NCBI RefSeq assembly: GCF_030247195.1
Contig: NC_080672.1
Location: forward strand, 398,677,037-398,741,036
Direction: 5' to 3'
DNA length: 64,000 nucleotides
DNA from: Topomyia yanbarensis
Lineage: Eukaryota > Arthropoda > Insecta > Diptera > Culicidae
The notes beneath the pieces are model-generated. The model was given only the letters and a program-made list of their open reading frames with translations. It made no database searches and was not told where the DNA came from. The translations under genes and the position numbers were made by a program. Of the stretch, positions 1 through 13,538 are shown piece after piece. The stretch's first letter is position 1, and each line of letters begins with the position of its first letter.

Positions 1-2440
1 CAAACAGGAAGAAAATCGTTCCTGTACTATCTTCTTCTCTTTTTTCTTCTTCTAGTGGCAAACCGGAGTGAAAAGGAGCAAGAATTTTTTGCTCCGGAGC
101 AACAGGGAGTAACTTCCATGTACTGGAACAAACCTATAGTAACTTATTGGACTTTTAGTAACGTTATACGGATTTTCCTGCGAGAGAATTATACTGTAGG
201 TTCATTCTTGCTTACTTTTTCGGGTGAGAACTTTCTAAGCGATTCTTATGCCGGAGGAATTTTATATTCGATTTTTCCATTATAAGATATTGCGAATCTT
301 CTCTAAAATCCACATCGTGACATTTCAGCCATGTGCCACCAAACCGTGCGCCGAATTACGCGCATGTTCACTTCGCATTAGTGCAAGCGAAAAAACGATT
401 TGACGTTTATTTTTGTTTCGTTTGTACTCATGTGTGTCACATATAGCAACAAATCGACGAAACGCTAGTTTATCTCATGATAGACAATAGTTTTAATGGG
501 ATTGGAAAGTATCCTTGCGGCTTTTATTTTCGGTCGTTCGAATATAAATGCTAGATTTTTAAAAACGTTAAATGAGCCTCATAAAATAAATAAAACGAAA
601 AAACCCATGTTTCGTTCTGGTTAAAATGATTTGGGAAAAAATCCGGTAAAAACCCAAAAATAAGAACCCAGGAAGATGGAATTTTTCCCGGCGGTACATT
701 ACTGTATACATATGATATACACAGGTTTATAAATAAATTTTGTTCAATCCTGAATGTCTGCAGTACAACCTTCATCGAGCCTGAAACTACTTTGGAGCAG
801 ATTTAACTCACACAAACCGATCAGAAATAGACGTCAATTTCATCGTCGTTGACCCAGTTATACGATTGAATGGCCTTTTGTCCATCCCGCCGAAAGCCGC
901 GCTAGGAAGAAGCACTGCGTAATCTGTCCTGGGCTCATTTCCACTCATTATCAGGTCTACAGCGGGCACGGTTAATTTGAGTTTGACGGCTTTGGTTGGA
1001 AGATTTGTTAACCTTCCCGACGGATTCGTTTTCCGTTCTTACTTATAGTTCCATAATGAGTAACAACGACATTGTAAAAAGTCTCTAATTACTGGTAAAA
1101 TCTCATCCTATTATAGCTTATCGCGGAAGTTCGTAGGTTAAAGTGTTCCAGGATTATTTAATTGAAATTACGCATTGTGCTCGAACTCTTGAGTGACTTC
1201 ATCAAATTGACCTCGCACAGAGTATCCCGCCCAGGTTTCAACCGTGTACGGTTGTCCTTGAGTTTTGCAATTGATAGCACTAATCACTGTCGAATGTCAA
1301 TGCTCTGTTTTGCTACGTCCAAACATAACTTCTCTTCGTGAACATTATTATCAAGCACCGGCCGGCCGGTCTTCATCCGTCCGGTCGCTCAACAAAGTGA
1401 TACATAATTCCTATCACACGTCGTAATTCATTTGTTGTACAAAATTTGAAACAGACATTTATTTGTGGAGCCGCCATCATAAATGCTGTATGTATGTACC
1501 GTACACACATCGGGTGATGGCTCGCATAAACCATGGATCGGCGATAAGCGGTACGTTTTATTTGCGTCGTAAAAAATGCTTTCGCGCGTTTCTAGAAGTC
1601 GACAGGAATTGCGAATCTTATCAATGAACCGCGCTCAAAGAAGCCAACCTGAACGTGTTGGACCCTTCACGCCGCCACCGAGAGCTGATTTTTAGCACGT
1701 GATACGCGCACAGAACTTTGCGTCCATTGTAGAAGCAGCAGCTAGTACATGTGGACTTTACCACGATTGAGCATGTCGAGCAGTAGCGTGATCATGAAGA
1801 ATGTTTCCGTTTTTAGACATGATTGGTTACTTATTAGCCAACAAAGGTTATCGCAGATTTGGTCCTAGACCAGGAATTGGTCGGTGCTCATGTGAAGCAT
1901 AATGCTGCGGCGGTTGCTGAAACGGTGACCGGATGTTGCGAAATTGTTGGAAGTTTGTCGAATGACCTTTGTTGCTACTTATCTGCCCAAACTGAATTGT
2001 GCACGCCATGTACTGGCCATTGTGGCCTGAGCAGTATGCGCTGATTGTCGTGTGATTATGGTCTGACTTGGCATGTAAAGCCACATATATCTGAGTGGTT
2101 GAATGGTCCTTTTCTGTACATATAGGTTCTACCGGAAATGTCGTTCTATTCGCATCAAACAGGCACGTAGCCAGAGGGGGGGCTAGGGGGCTAAAGCCCC
2201 TCCCGAAATTTTTCAAAAATAAATTTAAAAAATCGGCGGCTTTTAACACAATTTGTTGCTCATTTGGTTTGAACAAACTATTGAGAAAAAGTTGAAAAAG
2301 GCTATTTCTAACCACCAAAGGCAATGGTCACGAAATTCAGTGTACTTTATGCTTTTGCTCGAGCCAGTGCGAAGCTAACGACAAACATAATAACTTTTAT
2401 ATTGTGTGCCTTGTCTGAAGAATAAAATAAACTATTACTA
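1..2440. other. No gene recognised
   Basis: AT-rich DNA with only short chance reading frames and no recognisable domain. Around 2165-2210 there is a G/C-run-rich stretch with the motif GTAGCCAG, a sequence type that also occurs near 5960-5990 and 33530-33590. It probably belongs to transposon ends, but I could not pair the ends convincingly. Confidence 0.5.
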
Positions 2441-2443
2441 TAA

Positions 2444-2775
2444 GGGATCATCCATAAATGACGTAGCATTATATGGGGAAGGGGGGTGTTTTGTATTTTG
2501 TGATGATGTGTGACGACAGGGGGGTAGGGGGTCATGTCATACTACGTAGCTTTTTTAAAGGGGAATAGGGGTTGACCTGATGTCACGACAATCTTCCCCG
2601 TTTCATCTAACATCGTTTTTTTTATTTTTTACGGGGACAAGAGGGGGGGGGGAGAGTTACCGTCAAGCTAAGTAATTACCAGGGGGTATTTGGAGGTTTG
2701 TAACGAAATGCTACGATGGGGGAGCGGGGTGTAAAAAATCACTCAAAAAATGCTACGTCATTTATGGATGGTCCC
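2444..2775. mobile_element. MITE with GGGATCATCC termini, copy 1
   Basis: The terminal inverted repeats read GGGATCATCCATAAATGACG at the left and its near-complement at the right (GGTCCC outermost). The element is flanked by the direct duplication TAA (2441-2443 and 2776-2778). A three-base TWA duplication is typical of PIF/Harbinger elements, so the superfamily call is by family knowledge. A second copy lies at 26640-26931. The interior has long G runs and no coding capacity. Confidence 0.85.
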
Positions 2776-3444
2776 TAATTGTAGTAATCTGTCGAGATCA
2801 GTGAGTAGCAGAAGTAAGAAGTGGTGCTCCAGCCAAATGCGGTGATTATAAAATTATTAATGATTCGCATAGGACCGAGCATTCATAATGTGGAACATTT
2901 TCTGATGGTGTAAATGGAGGTTAGACTTTTGGAAGTCGCCTTTATCGAGTTCTACCATGTCAGGCATTTAGCGCTCACCAAATTAGCCCAGACGCAACCA
3001 TTCATTTCGATCAACTTAAAACACATGATTGTGTTTGACAATGCTATAATTAAAATCCTCCTATATATGGACGATAAGAAAATCAATGCTCCGCTACAAG
3101 ATCGGATACCGCTTACTCGGAGATTAATGTCCTATTTGGGAGAACTGTAATCCATTCGGAAGTGTAATTATTGAGTGCGAGAAGCAAGGAAGAAATCAGA
3201 TATTCGCGAACATAAGGGCAGCAACTACGATGATGACACGGAAAATAGCGAGATATAAATGAACAACTCCCCCCCCACCAAGACATAGGTGAGGAAAAAA
3301 ATATTTCCTCTCCTCGTAAACAGGTTTTCACGTGCAATGACTTAGCGCTTGAGCGAGTTCCTGCGGACAACTATTTAAACTCTTTATATTATTTTTATTG
3401 TTTACATAAGGAAATATATAAAAGACCCACGACCCCGTTTGTTA
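2776..3444. other. No gene recognised
   Basis: Short chance reading frames only. No domain, repeat end or RNA gene is apparent. Confidence 0.4.
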
Positions 3445-3759
3445 CACACCTAGAAAAAATCGTGTAAATTTACGTCTCCCGATCCTGACATATACGAGCA
3501 TCAAAAATGACTTACTTTTACGTTTGATTTTAATTTTACATGACGTTGAATTTCGTAAATCACGTAATTTTACTCCACATATAGCGTTTGTTATGAATGG
3601 CAGTAAGTGTAATTTTATGTCATTGAGGATGTAAAATATATGTTTCGCGTAAAATTAAACGGAGCACGGCTATATTTCGTCGTTTCGTGAATTACAGTTT
3701 GTTAAATTATGTCATGCTTGCAATTACGACAACGATAAAATTCATATTTTTTTGGTGTG
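3445..3759. mobile_element. MITE with TA target site
   Basis: The left end reads CACACCTAGAAAAAAT and the right end is its near-complement ATTTTTTTGGTGTG. The element is bounded by TA at 3443-3444 and 3760-3761, as expected of a Tc1/mariner-type insertion. The interior carries several diverged copies of a short GTAAAATT-like motif in both orientations and no reading frame. Confidence 0.7.
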
Positions 3760-3764
3760 TATAT

Positions 3765-6560
3765 TTAAACGATAAGTTTTTGAATTGCACACAATTTTGA
3801 ATTTCTGTATTAGGTCAGTGCACACTGTGCACTCTATACTCTGTACTGTGCTACACAAAAAGTATTTTAATTTGTCTGAGAACGATTTAGCCGAGAAGAC
3901 AGTTTTTTTTCGCGCCATTTTAACGCAATGCTATTTTTTTAGACACTTCATTTCATTTTTACGAGGAATTCGTTCCGTAGTATCTGCAACAAACGTGTAA
4001 AAGAAAATTCTTTTAAAAGTGAACGGGTCAAAAAGTGGTAAAACAATAGGCAATCACGAAGAGCGACTAAAATGTTGGGACTGATTGAATCTATAAGCCA
4101 AAAAGTTTGAAAAAATGTTTCGATTTCATGTCTTCAGTATGTGACAGTCTTTCGTTCTGTTTTTGATCGTTATGGAATAAAATGAGAAAGATAATCTTAA
4201 ATAAGAGAGAAAAGAGAGGAAAAAATCAACCAATCGAAATCGATTCAAGATCACTCTTCAATCTTTTACATACACTTTCGATACGAGTGCTTTCGGAATT
4301 GCGAGTTTACATACGAGTGCTTTCGGAATTGCGCTCTTATCTTCTCATTTCGTCTTCGTTATCCGTACAACTTCGATGCGTTAGGTGCAACAACTTTAAT
4401 TGCACCTTTTTCCCAAATAGTGGTAAAACAAACCTGTAATCAGACAAACATTACAACTTTCTTCAAGAAGTCATACATCTCTTCCAATCTTGTTTATGAT
4501 TGTAAAAAATCAAGAGATAATTATTTTTATTCAAAAACAAACCAATTACTGAGCAGATTAGCGTCTAAATATTTGTTTAACGAATTGACAAAAAGTTTCG
4601 CTAAAGTTTCACAGGAAACGGATAATTTGCTTTAAAAGAAAGCCTTTTCGGCGAATTAGATGTAAGTGCGATGTGCTCTTTCATGTGTCGGAAGCAAGTA
4701 ATGCTGGAATTATTAAGCTTATAAGTTTATAGTTTCTAGGTATTTTGGTTATCAATGTTATATTTACCAAATTTTACGTAAATTAGAAGCATTCACTAAT
4801 CAGTGCTAACTAATTTTCTTTCGATTAGTGAACAAGTTCTGAACAGTTTCGCTCAGTAGATTAAATTCTGAGTAGTTTCCATTAGTAAATTAAATCATTG
4901 AAATATATATTTTACATTGTCCAAAAACCCATGAATTCCGAAATAAAACCTTCAAATGTTCAATAATATTAACAATTAATATTTACTTAATCTAGGTAAT
5001 CTTCACAAGTTCCAACGGTTTTGCAAGATCGCTGAAAGTCAATAGAACTAAAGTTCTTATTCTTGCTTTGTAGTGAAATCAGTAGTTCTTTGGACTCACT
5101 TTACATTTTTACTAGTTTCAGGGACCTACGAAAATCAGTCTACGATATTTTTAATTCGTAAGTCCAATTATATAAAAAGTATCTAAAGAGAATCTATTTA
5201 AATAGATAAATAAAAAGATAGTTATTCTCACTTTCCTGAAAATATTGTCGAAGACAGTCTTTAACCCATTCCCCACGAGAGTAAAAGAAAAAAAACATGT
5301 GTTTTTCTCAGGATTGTTATGATTACGACATAATCAGTATCATTTAAATTAAAAATTTCATAAAGTTGAGTTAATGCAAACTTCGGATGATGTCACAGAA
5401 CTAGTAATAGTAGCAAGACGCCTGATCTTGAAAATAGGAGTTAAACCTATTATCCAAATCCAGATCAGAAGGTTTGAAGCAAATTTCGACATTCACTTTG
5501 CTCGGACATTCTTTGCAACCGTAAACTTTGATTTCACACTGATATATTCCTATCCATGGAGACAACATTGACGTTGGTTTCGTTCTCCTGATTAGCAAAT
5601 GCGTGTAAAGTTTCGTGAGACGGGTTTTTAAATATTTTTCTACTCATTCCAATTTAGCATCTTCTACACCTTGTACACGTGTAATTTAGAATGCGTAGCA
5701 TTTTCAAGCAGCCCTAAATACTTTGAACTCTTGAATATTCATTTTGGTAACTAGATAAAATTCTAAATTAATAATAATCAAATTTAATTCGTCGATGCAC
5801 TATAGCCTGTCTTGTAACAGACAACATACTTTTAGGGTTTTTTTAGTGTCTATTGTCTTAGTTTTGGAATAGTTTTCACTAAGAACTTTTCATAATTACG
5901 TTCAGTTTTCATTCACTATCTCAAGTCATCAGAATTAATACATTTATGCAATAACTTTTAAGCCCCTCCCGAAACAAAATCCTGGCTACGGGCTTGGCAT
6001 CAAAGATAATGTGAGAAGAGCATAGGCGGCTCCAGCCGAATAACAAAGAGGGGATACAGTACTGTATTTTATATACGATTTAAAAATTTAGTAAATTTAG
6101 AAGCGGCGAATCTGGAAACCCAACTCCTAACACGGTTCATAATCAGAGAATGGCGAATAATAAGACAAATCGCACCGTCCTAGAATGCAATCATATGTTT
6201 TTATAATTCGCTTATTTAGCCTGGTTCATTGCGATGACTTAATGGAGCCGCAAATATTTACAATATGTAACTAAAAATATAAATAAGTAAACACATATAT
6301 TATCTCCGTCGGATCTCTTTCGCGATAGGCAAACATTTGTTTAATAGCATACTCACTAATAGTGCTGGCTGTTGAAGTTGGGGTACTTGATACTGCGTTT
6401 GCAGCCCCCCGTGTGGTGTTCGATAACGGGGCTGCAGCCCAGTTAAAAAGCTGTTATACCTCAAAAACAGTGAATTAACATTTTGATTTCAAGGGGTAAC
6501 CGAATGGATAACAAGGTTGATAAATGAAAAGAATAACCATTCCATTAATTCAAAATTATA
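3765..6560. other. No gene recognised
   Basis: AT-rich DNA with no recognisable coding domain. The only clear structure is a perfect 23-base tandem duplication starting ATACGAGTGCTTTCGG at 4281-4303 and 4311-4333, 30 bases apart. Confidence 0.45.
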
Positions 6561-7106
6561 TTTTTTGTTTGTGTTTATTGTTCGTCGGCCTTTGTCCGCG
6601 CTAAAAGCCTATCACCGACGCCAGAAGGACAACTCCACTATTTGGACCCTAAAATTCAGCCCATCAACACATGGATCGAAGAGAGGGAATCCGACCTCTT
6701 CACTGAGGAGAACGGGTTACCCCCGGCATCCGTTCTGGCACCCTCTTCCTAATCAGCATGCAATCCACCTTCGGCTGCCTACCACTTGATGGAATCTGCA
6801 TGTCTCTATACGCCTGCAATACCCTACTAGCAGTTACCGGAAAGACCAAAGGCAGAACAAGAATGAAATTACAAACACCAGTAAGATCCGTTTCCCGACG
6901 GGCTGCAGAATAGCTTTATTCACACTTCTGCTACACCCACCAGCTAGCAACCGACCGTCCGATCCAAATCAGCAAAGCCCCGATCGCGCACAATAAGGAG
7001 CCGAAAATTCTCGGAATCTCTATTGGACCCCAAGGCACCCTTCGTCCCCCACTTCCGGAAGATTAAGAATGAATGAGTAAACCGGAAAAGGCTTGTGGGT
7101 ACCATA

Positions 7107-7433
7107 CACTCAAAAAAGTAAACGTTATGCCTATTGATTTTACACATAGATTTTTGCAATTAACGGAGGCATATAGACACTATTTGCTGGCACATAAATC
7201 TAATGTATGTATTTACAAGAAATATTAATCTCACATTCACATTTCATAACTATTAGGCACATAAAACCCCATTCTATAACAATATGCACATATAACTTAT
7301 GTGTGTGCATACATAGTTTATACAGTTGACACATAGAAGGTATGTGTGCGCGTGATAACAATAGCATTTCTTCTTCATATGAATTTTAAGCGGTTTGAAG
7401 CAAATAGAATCAACGTTTGGATTTTTTTCAGTG
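7107..7433. mobile_element. MITE with 2-bp TSD, copy 1
   Basis: The ends read CACTCAAAAAAGTAAACG at the left and CCAAACGTTTGG-like into TTTTTTTCAGTG at the right. It is flanked directly by TA (7105-7106 and 7434-7435). It is about 90% identical by eye to the copies at 11844-12172 (opposite orientation) and 50619-52853 (interrupted). The interior is AT-rich with alternating purine-pyrimidine tracts such as ATGTGTGTGCATACATAG and has no coding capacity. It sits inside a LINE remnant. Confidence 0.85.
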
Positions 7434-8469
7434 TAGGCACCAGACACTTTAAGTGCAATCGAAACCTAGCAGTAACCATCAGCAAAGTGATAGTCCACAA
7501 CCGGATTTACTACGGGATCCAAATCACCGGACGTAACCGCGACGAAGCAGAAAGCACAACACAATCCTAGACCTTCCGGCTCGCCTTCCGGGCTGGAGAA
7601 GACCCCAAAATTGCACGAAACGCATTCAACCAACTCACTGAGAACTGTTTCCCCAACGGGCACTGCAACATACGGTGAAACGTAGATGCTGACCACCTGG
7701 CAGCCCGGGGCCGCAGAGCTAGAAGAACCATAACAAAGAAGTGCCACCCAAGGACATCCTCCGATACTTTACCCAAGCCCTCAGCAACAACTTCATCAAC
7801 CACTGGTAGACACCACAGATACACCTTTAAAAGATAAAAGGACTCCTCGAAGAAGGGTCCTCTCCGGACTTCCGACCGGGCACATCAAGATCTCCGATGC
7901 TCACACTAGTGTTAGCACTTAACTTCCTGTATGCACTACCTGCTAGACGCGGAAGACAGTTAAACACATTCTTTCCAACCGTCTTTAACTCGACGATCAC
8001 CAACAAATATACGACCTCCCACTCTCAATCAGTGATATCCTGGATGAGGTCGAACATAACCTTCTGAAAGATGCCGAGCTATTTGACAACATCTAAGCCT
8101 AAACTCCACACCCACATCAACGATGAGCCCTCTGCCATAGCCCCCGGTGCTGGAGAGGTTGTTCATGGCCCAATACAACCACCAAGCAGAAGCAACACAA
8201 CCCCAAGATCCAGGGCGGGCCCTTCGCCTCTCTCCTAGAGAGTCGGAAAGATCGCCCAATCACACACAACGCCACAACAACCCTCACGCAACGAACCAAC
8301 AACCCGGCAACCAAACCTCAACCAGTGTCCTCCACCCAGCCTATCAACCTTTGGCTCCCTACAATACCACCCTTGCGCTGAAGATACCACCCATGGCCCA
8401 ACCAAATACAAATATACATATATTTATTTGGCTCAACCCTGCCGGCCAACAAACCCAAACCCCTCTTGG

Positions 8470-9895
8470 CAGCGATGCCAACCTTCCAGTTTAAACTGGA
8501 TTCTTCCAGTTTTTTTTTACAACATCCAGTCAAACAGACAATCGGAAAAATCTTCCAGTTTTTTGAAATTTAAGCCAGTTTTTTTAATATTCATTTATTT
8601 AGTTATCTTTCTCACAAATTGTAACTTGAGTCACTGAATTTTCAAGAAAGCGATGGGAAATGCACATTTTGATCCGATTTCAAATGAATTTTACTCAAAC
8701 ATAAAGGTGGCAGTACATTGTGTCAAATATTGTTATGAACAATTGGGTCATTAAGCTATATAGAGTTTTCCGTTCCATTCGATAAATTTTAGGTCCAATA
8801 TACATAATTTAACATGATTTCGAAACAAATTCTTGGTAACACGTAAAAACGATTTTTTCTTTTTAAAATAAACCTTATGTAAACATAGACAACCATACAT
8901 AGGAAAACTGCGGTTGTTTACATCTGGCCTATCAAGACAACACCCAAAATGAAAAAAAAACTATATACATTGAATGGAGTTTATGTCAAATAAAAATAAC
9001 CCTGCGAGAAAACCGGAAAAACATGTGTTCATTTTTTCTGACAGGGCATCATTTGTCGTGAAATTCGATATGTCAAATGCTTCTGATAGTGTCAAATCAA
9101 GACTGTCAACATATTTCTTTATTTTAAATTTAAATTTTGTTTTCGCGTTTCCTTAGTTGAAAAAAAAAACATTGTTGTGATCACGAAAATCAGCTTTATC
9201 GATGTATGTCAACAGTTGTTACGGCATTTAATTAGCAAGGGACTGGAAGGTGAAGTATATTTTTCAATATTAAGAGCCATAGTACTCAAGGGAGAGCAAG
9301 GAGTTGAATGGAGAAAGTTTAGAAAAGCGTGGAAGGATCATATATGCAAGTTTAGAGCTCACCGGCGACTTAACCTTTTGTCTGCTACCGAAGGAGTCAA
9401 GATCTTTTGGCATTAGAAATGCGAATCACCTGAGTCTACGGCATGTCCGGACAAGCGTAAAGTAACTTGTTACCTCATGCTGTCGGATCCGACCAAAAAA
9501 TAGAATTATCGATGTGTATAATAAAAAAAAGATTTTTTTTCTCATTTAATGTTCTGTTGAATTCTCAGTTCGTAGCTATAGTGGTGTCGTAGGAAAGGTT
9601 TAAGCGCATCCTCAAGTTTAGCAAATGGTCTTTAAATACGACTGTAACTATTACAATTACAATCAAATTCGAATGTTTTGATATTTTTTTTTTAATTTGG
9701 ACAACATTATCAAAAAATCGACTCAAATTTTCAGTAAAAGGTATGAAACATACGTGTTTACTTCAAATTACGTTCATTGAATCATTGACTTAAACATTAC
9801 AAGGGTAAAGTAGGTTTTTGTTCGAGCATCCAGTTTTTTCCAGTTTTGTGTCAAGAAAGGTTCCAGTTTTTTGAAAAAAAATGTTGGCAACGCTG
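8470..9895. mobile_element. Non-autonomous hAT-like element, 1.4 kb
   Basis: Terminal inverted repeats start CAGCGATGCCAACCT at the left; the right end is the complement of CAGCGTTGCCAACAT. The exact 8-base direct duplication CCTCTTGG flanks it at 8462-8469 and 9896-9903. An 8-bp TSD with CAG-starting ends is the hAT signature. There is no transposase. Internal sequence at about 8776-9200 is shared, inverted, with a different hAT-like element at 34677-35667. The left end is the same type as the small element at 21867-22153. Confidence 0.88.
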
Positions 9896-10601
9896 CCTCT
9901 TGGTGCTTGGGAGGTTGCCCGTGGCCAAGGAATCCATCTCAAGCAAACACCCCGCGAACTACCACGAATCCCAACCAAAAAATAATTTTATAATTCTTTA
10001 ATTAAACGTAACATTAATCATAGTAATTGAGCTCTTAACAGCCGGTCTAACGAATATTAATGCAGTTTCCTGGTTGAAAATAATCCCAGTAACCTATTGA
10101 GGTCTTTGTTTATTATTTTCCATCAAGTAGTGATGTAGTATTTGTGTCATGTGACGTGTATGTACATGAGCCGTAGAAGTCTATTATAGGTATTTGAAAC
10201 ACTCAAAGGCGAATGACCAAAAGGTCAAGCTACGAACAAACGACAACAACTTACATGCAATGTTCATCGAAAAAGATGTAATATTGTTTCTGTGTGATAT
10301 TAAGTGATTGAGGTATAATTGCGTCTAAAACAATAGAATATTTTGTATTTTGTTTCCCATTACGTCCAAATTTAACGCGCATCAATTATCATTACATCGA
10401 AGATTATTACAATTCTTTGTAATGCAGGTCACGTATGTGAACCCATCGTCATACGCATTTAATTCCTCGAAGATAGCGCTGGCTAGCGATTTGGAGGTAC
10501 CTGACATCGTTTTCGCTGTTATTATACGTTTACAAAGTCTACAATTTGTTTTGTTCAATTTGTTGTCTGAAAAACGCATGTATTTTTCGCATGGTGCTAT
10601 T

Positions 10602-11229
10602 CTAGGGGAAGATCACTTTAGAAATGTACACCAAATTTGAAAAAAATCCATTTTTGCATCAACTTTACACTCCCTCGCAGACAAGTCTGTTCACCAAATA
10701 CCTTACGCCGATCCACTTCATTCAATGTTTTGTTGGATGTAGAACTAGTTACTTGCAGGGTTCTGACATCTTCAGGAATCAGTAGTGACTGGCTCAAATA
10801 GCACGTTCCCCATGTTGATCGAAAATATGTGTTTTGACATGATCTGCTTTTCTATCATTTCTCTGAACTTAAGGATTGGGGAAGTGGTAAGGTTAGAGGC
10901 TAGGGGCAGATCACTTGTGATGCATTTTTAAAAATCAGCGAAATTAAATGCAATTATTTCCATCAAAATAGAAATTCATAATGTATTTTGCGTTGCGTGC
11001 AATGTTTTTGCGTTGCGTGCAATGTTGTTTGCGTTGCGTGTAAGACGTCAAAACCCTACAGAAAAACTAGCCCTACACAAAACGTCGAACAAAGTGGATC
11101 AGCGTAGGACGTTTGTTAAACAAACTTTTTTTGCGAGGCAGTGCAAAGCTGATGCAAAAATGGAATTTAATGCATTTTTTGCAATTTGATGCAAATTTGT
11201 TATACATTCTTAGAGTGATCTGCCCCTAG
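10602..11229. mobile_element. Nested inverted-repeat elements with CTAGGGGCAGATCACT ends
   Basis: The sequence CTAGGGG[A/C]AGATCACT occurs in direct orientation at 10602 and 10900 and as its complement ending at 11229. The 10602 arm and the 11229 arm are complementary over roughly 150 bases, with a landmark near 10690 (GATCCACTTC) matched near 11092. I read this as one element end (10602) plus a complete or partial second element (10900-11229). Any target duplication is at most TA. No coding capacity. Confidence 0.6.
10987..11040. repeat. Short tandem repeat, about 26-base unit, three copies
   Basis: The unit TTGCGTTGCGTGCAATG is repeated with small spacers, and the third copy is partial. 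It lies inside the element at 10900-11229. Confidence 0.8.
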
Positions 11230-11843
11230 AACCCAGCCCAAACTTGTTCAGTAATTTCTTTTGACGGCTTACTCAGTAAAGTGATATTTTTAAGGAGCTG
11301 TCAGCAAATTGTTTAAAAATTTGCGGAATAGTTTTAATTTTTTTAGCGATTTTCAGTAATTTTTCGAATAATTTACTGAAACCCGCAATATTTTCACTGA
11401 ATTTATCAGCTTTTATGTTTTTTCGGTACATAAACATTATCCAGTAAAATACTGACTGATTGTTCGGCAAAATTGTACCAACGTTACCGAACCTCGTCAA
11501 AAACTTACAAAACAGGTACAGCAGATCATCTGTCAAGTCGCCATTTTCAGAGGAAACTGCTGACTGACCTGTTTTTTGACGTTTGGATAGAACGGATTGC
11601 GGAGAGTTCGGTGCCAAATTGTTTTTCTGAATTGATTACCGAACGGTTTGCTGTTCAAAACCCCAGCAAAATTTTACTGTACCCAGTAATTTAAATTAAG
11701 TGTGTAGATTTACGATAAAATCACCGACGAACCGACATGACAGAGGCATTCGAAAAGTGTCCCATACAAAATAACGATTGTTGTGAAATGAAGCGATCAC
11801 TACTGTCAAACTACGACAGACCGCTCCGCCATGTTTGAATCTG

Positions 11844-12172
11844 CACTGAAAAAAATCCAAACGTCGATTCTATTTGCCTCAAACCGCTTAAAATTCATAT
11901 GAAGAAGAAATGCTATTGTTATCACGCGCACACATACCTTCTATGTGTCAACTGTATAAACTATGTATGCACACACATAAGTTATATGTGCATATTGTTA
12001 TAGAATGGAGTTTTATGTGCCTAATAATTATGAAATGTGAATGTAAGATTAATATTTCTTGTAAATACACACATTAGATTTATGTGCCAGCAAATAGTGT
12101 CTATTTGCCTTCGTTAATTGCAAAAATCTATGTGTAAAATCAATAGGCATAACGTTTACTTTTTTTTGAGTG
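11844..12172. mobile_element. MITE with 2-bp TSD, copy 2
   Basis: The ends are CACTGAAAAAAATCCAAACG and the complement of CACTCAAAAAAAAGTAAACG. It is flanked directly by TG (11842-11843 and 12173-12174), not TA. It is in opposite orientation to copy 1. At the position where copy 3 carries an insertion it has the uninterrupted sequence GTGCCTAATAATTATG, so it serves as an empty-site reference. Confidence 0.85.
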
Positions 12173-12174
12173 TG

Positions 12175-13538
12175 GGCAGTCTTCTCGATGAGTATATTGA
12201 TATTACAGAAGGTGTGCAATTCCCTCACCTGCGTATGTATATGCATCAAAATAGTATTCAGAACTCATTAAAAATGCATGTATTCTGTTAGTTTTTTTTG
12301 CTTGTAGCGGATAGTTGTGTTAAATAGTCAATACATAGAATAATAAAAATCTGGAAAACGATCTTCAACATGCTAAAAGGAAGTTTGTTTGTTTTAGCAT
12401 ACCTGGTACAACGTCTATACACTTTGGTTTTTGCATACTGTTGTGGTATCGACGAAGACTACCAGGCGAACCATTATATAGATGCCGCTAGTGTAACAAC
12501 GTATTTTATTTTAAACAATTAGGACAATATCTGACGCATTTTTTGTTCCATGTGGCATGCCAGTTCGTCGGTGATAAAATTTCATGTAACAATAATTTCT
12601 ACTATTTATCAAAAAAGTGATACTGTAAAATCATATTAAACTTTTCTGTTTTCGAGAGAAACAAATGTATGGAGAAAATCGATTTTTTTTAATGCTTAGA
12701 TACATAACCACCTAACTTTTTTACTGTAAAAGTCGATTTTACATTGAAATTTACTGTAAAAACGTTAAAGTTTATTGTTTTTGTATTGTACCATAACATT
12801 AAAATTTACTGCAAATTATTGTAAAATTACTGTATTGGCACAGTGAAAATAATCGCTTCATTTCACATTTCTATTAGGGGCATGCGGACGAGTAATATTT
12901 TAACTTACTCTAGGAAACTGCAGTTTCTAGTCAGCAGTGTAAGAAACAATGTGCGAAGGGTTAGCCCGCAGTTGTCAGTCTTCGAACTGTCATATTGAAA
13001 ACGCAAAACAAAAATAATTAATAGTCATCAAAAAGTTTTAAGAAAATTTTCCTCAAAATTATTGCCCTTATCTCTGTCTATCAGTCAATCTTTAACTATT
13101 GAGTAATGTGTAGCAGCAATAGGAACTAGTGAACATGAATCACAATCGATAGAAAGTGTGGTATCAGTTTAAAAGGGGATATCAAAAGGGAGACAAATTT
13201 TGCATTTGCAAAAAGTTCAATTTATGGTGTAGGATACACGATAGGTACATAAGTGAACAAAGTGCTTGCGTGAGCGCTTTTGCTATTTGTTTAACTCCAG
13301 CAAATTCTGCGTAATTACGTAAATATTTGCCTTGTAGGTTTTCTATGTCCCTTATCTCTACCCGAGCTTTATAATATTTGATCCATTTGCAGCCTCATCG
13401 TTCTTCGCATCCCGCCGAGGTGACATTGACTGCTAATTAGCTGGTTCGGAGTTTTTTTTTCGCTCATTGTAGTGGTAGTAAGTAGAGGTGAACTGAACAC
13501 GTACTTCACACCTAAAGCGCACCGGCAAGGCAACAGGG
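12175..13538. other. Upstream region of the CUE gene with a diverged repeat
   Basis: No gene is recognised. The stretch 12620-12850 is rich in ACTGTAAAA and TTTACTG motifs and is matched in reverse orientation at about 30545-30900, so it is a dispersed repeat. A promoter for the downstream gene must lie here or at the 3' end of this stretch, but no TATA box is evident near 13450-13538. Confidence 0.45.

Larger units (their letters stand above)
6560..10000 (+). mobile_element. Degraded non-LTR retrotransposon (LINE), interrupted twice
   Basis: Short stretches in different frames read like a LINE reverse transcriptase on the plus strand. One around 6715-6870 carries the peptide GICMSLYACNTLLAVTGKTKG, which corresponds to the reverse-transcriptase active-site region (normally YADD). 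Further LINE-like pieces follow at 7437-8469 and resume at 9896-9990. Frameshifts and stops are frequent, so it is dead. The body is split by a MITE at 7107-7433 and by a hAT element at 8470-9895, each with an exact target duplication. The clade is uncertain (LOA/I-like is plausible). Confidence 0.55.

Noticed and set aside
2165..5990. Possible 3.8-kb element between GTAGCCAG near 2167 and CTGGCTAC near 5983
   Set aside because: The GTAGCCAG parts are inverted but the adjacent AAGCCCCTCCCGAA parts are in direct orientation, and no target duplication was found. Probably two separate fragments.
8974..9156. Frame of 60 codons that is about 85% identical to a minus-strand frame at 34905-35086, suggesting a conserved small protein
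   Set aside because: Comparing the two by eye, about nine codon differences change the residue and only about two are silent. That is what non-coding drift gives, so it is shared transposon DNA rather than a selected gene.
10987..11040. Tandem TTGCG repeats considered as a CRISPR-like array
   Set aside because: Only about three units with short near-identical spacers inside a transposon; this is an ordinary minisatellite in a eukaryotic genome.
11242..11700. Stretch rich in CAGTAAA/TTTACTG motifs that looked like a MITE
   Set aside because: No pair of ends with a consistent inverted repeat and duplication could be placed; the 114-codon minus frame there has no domain.
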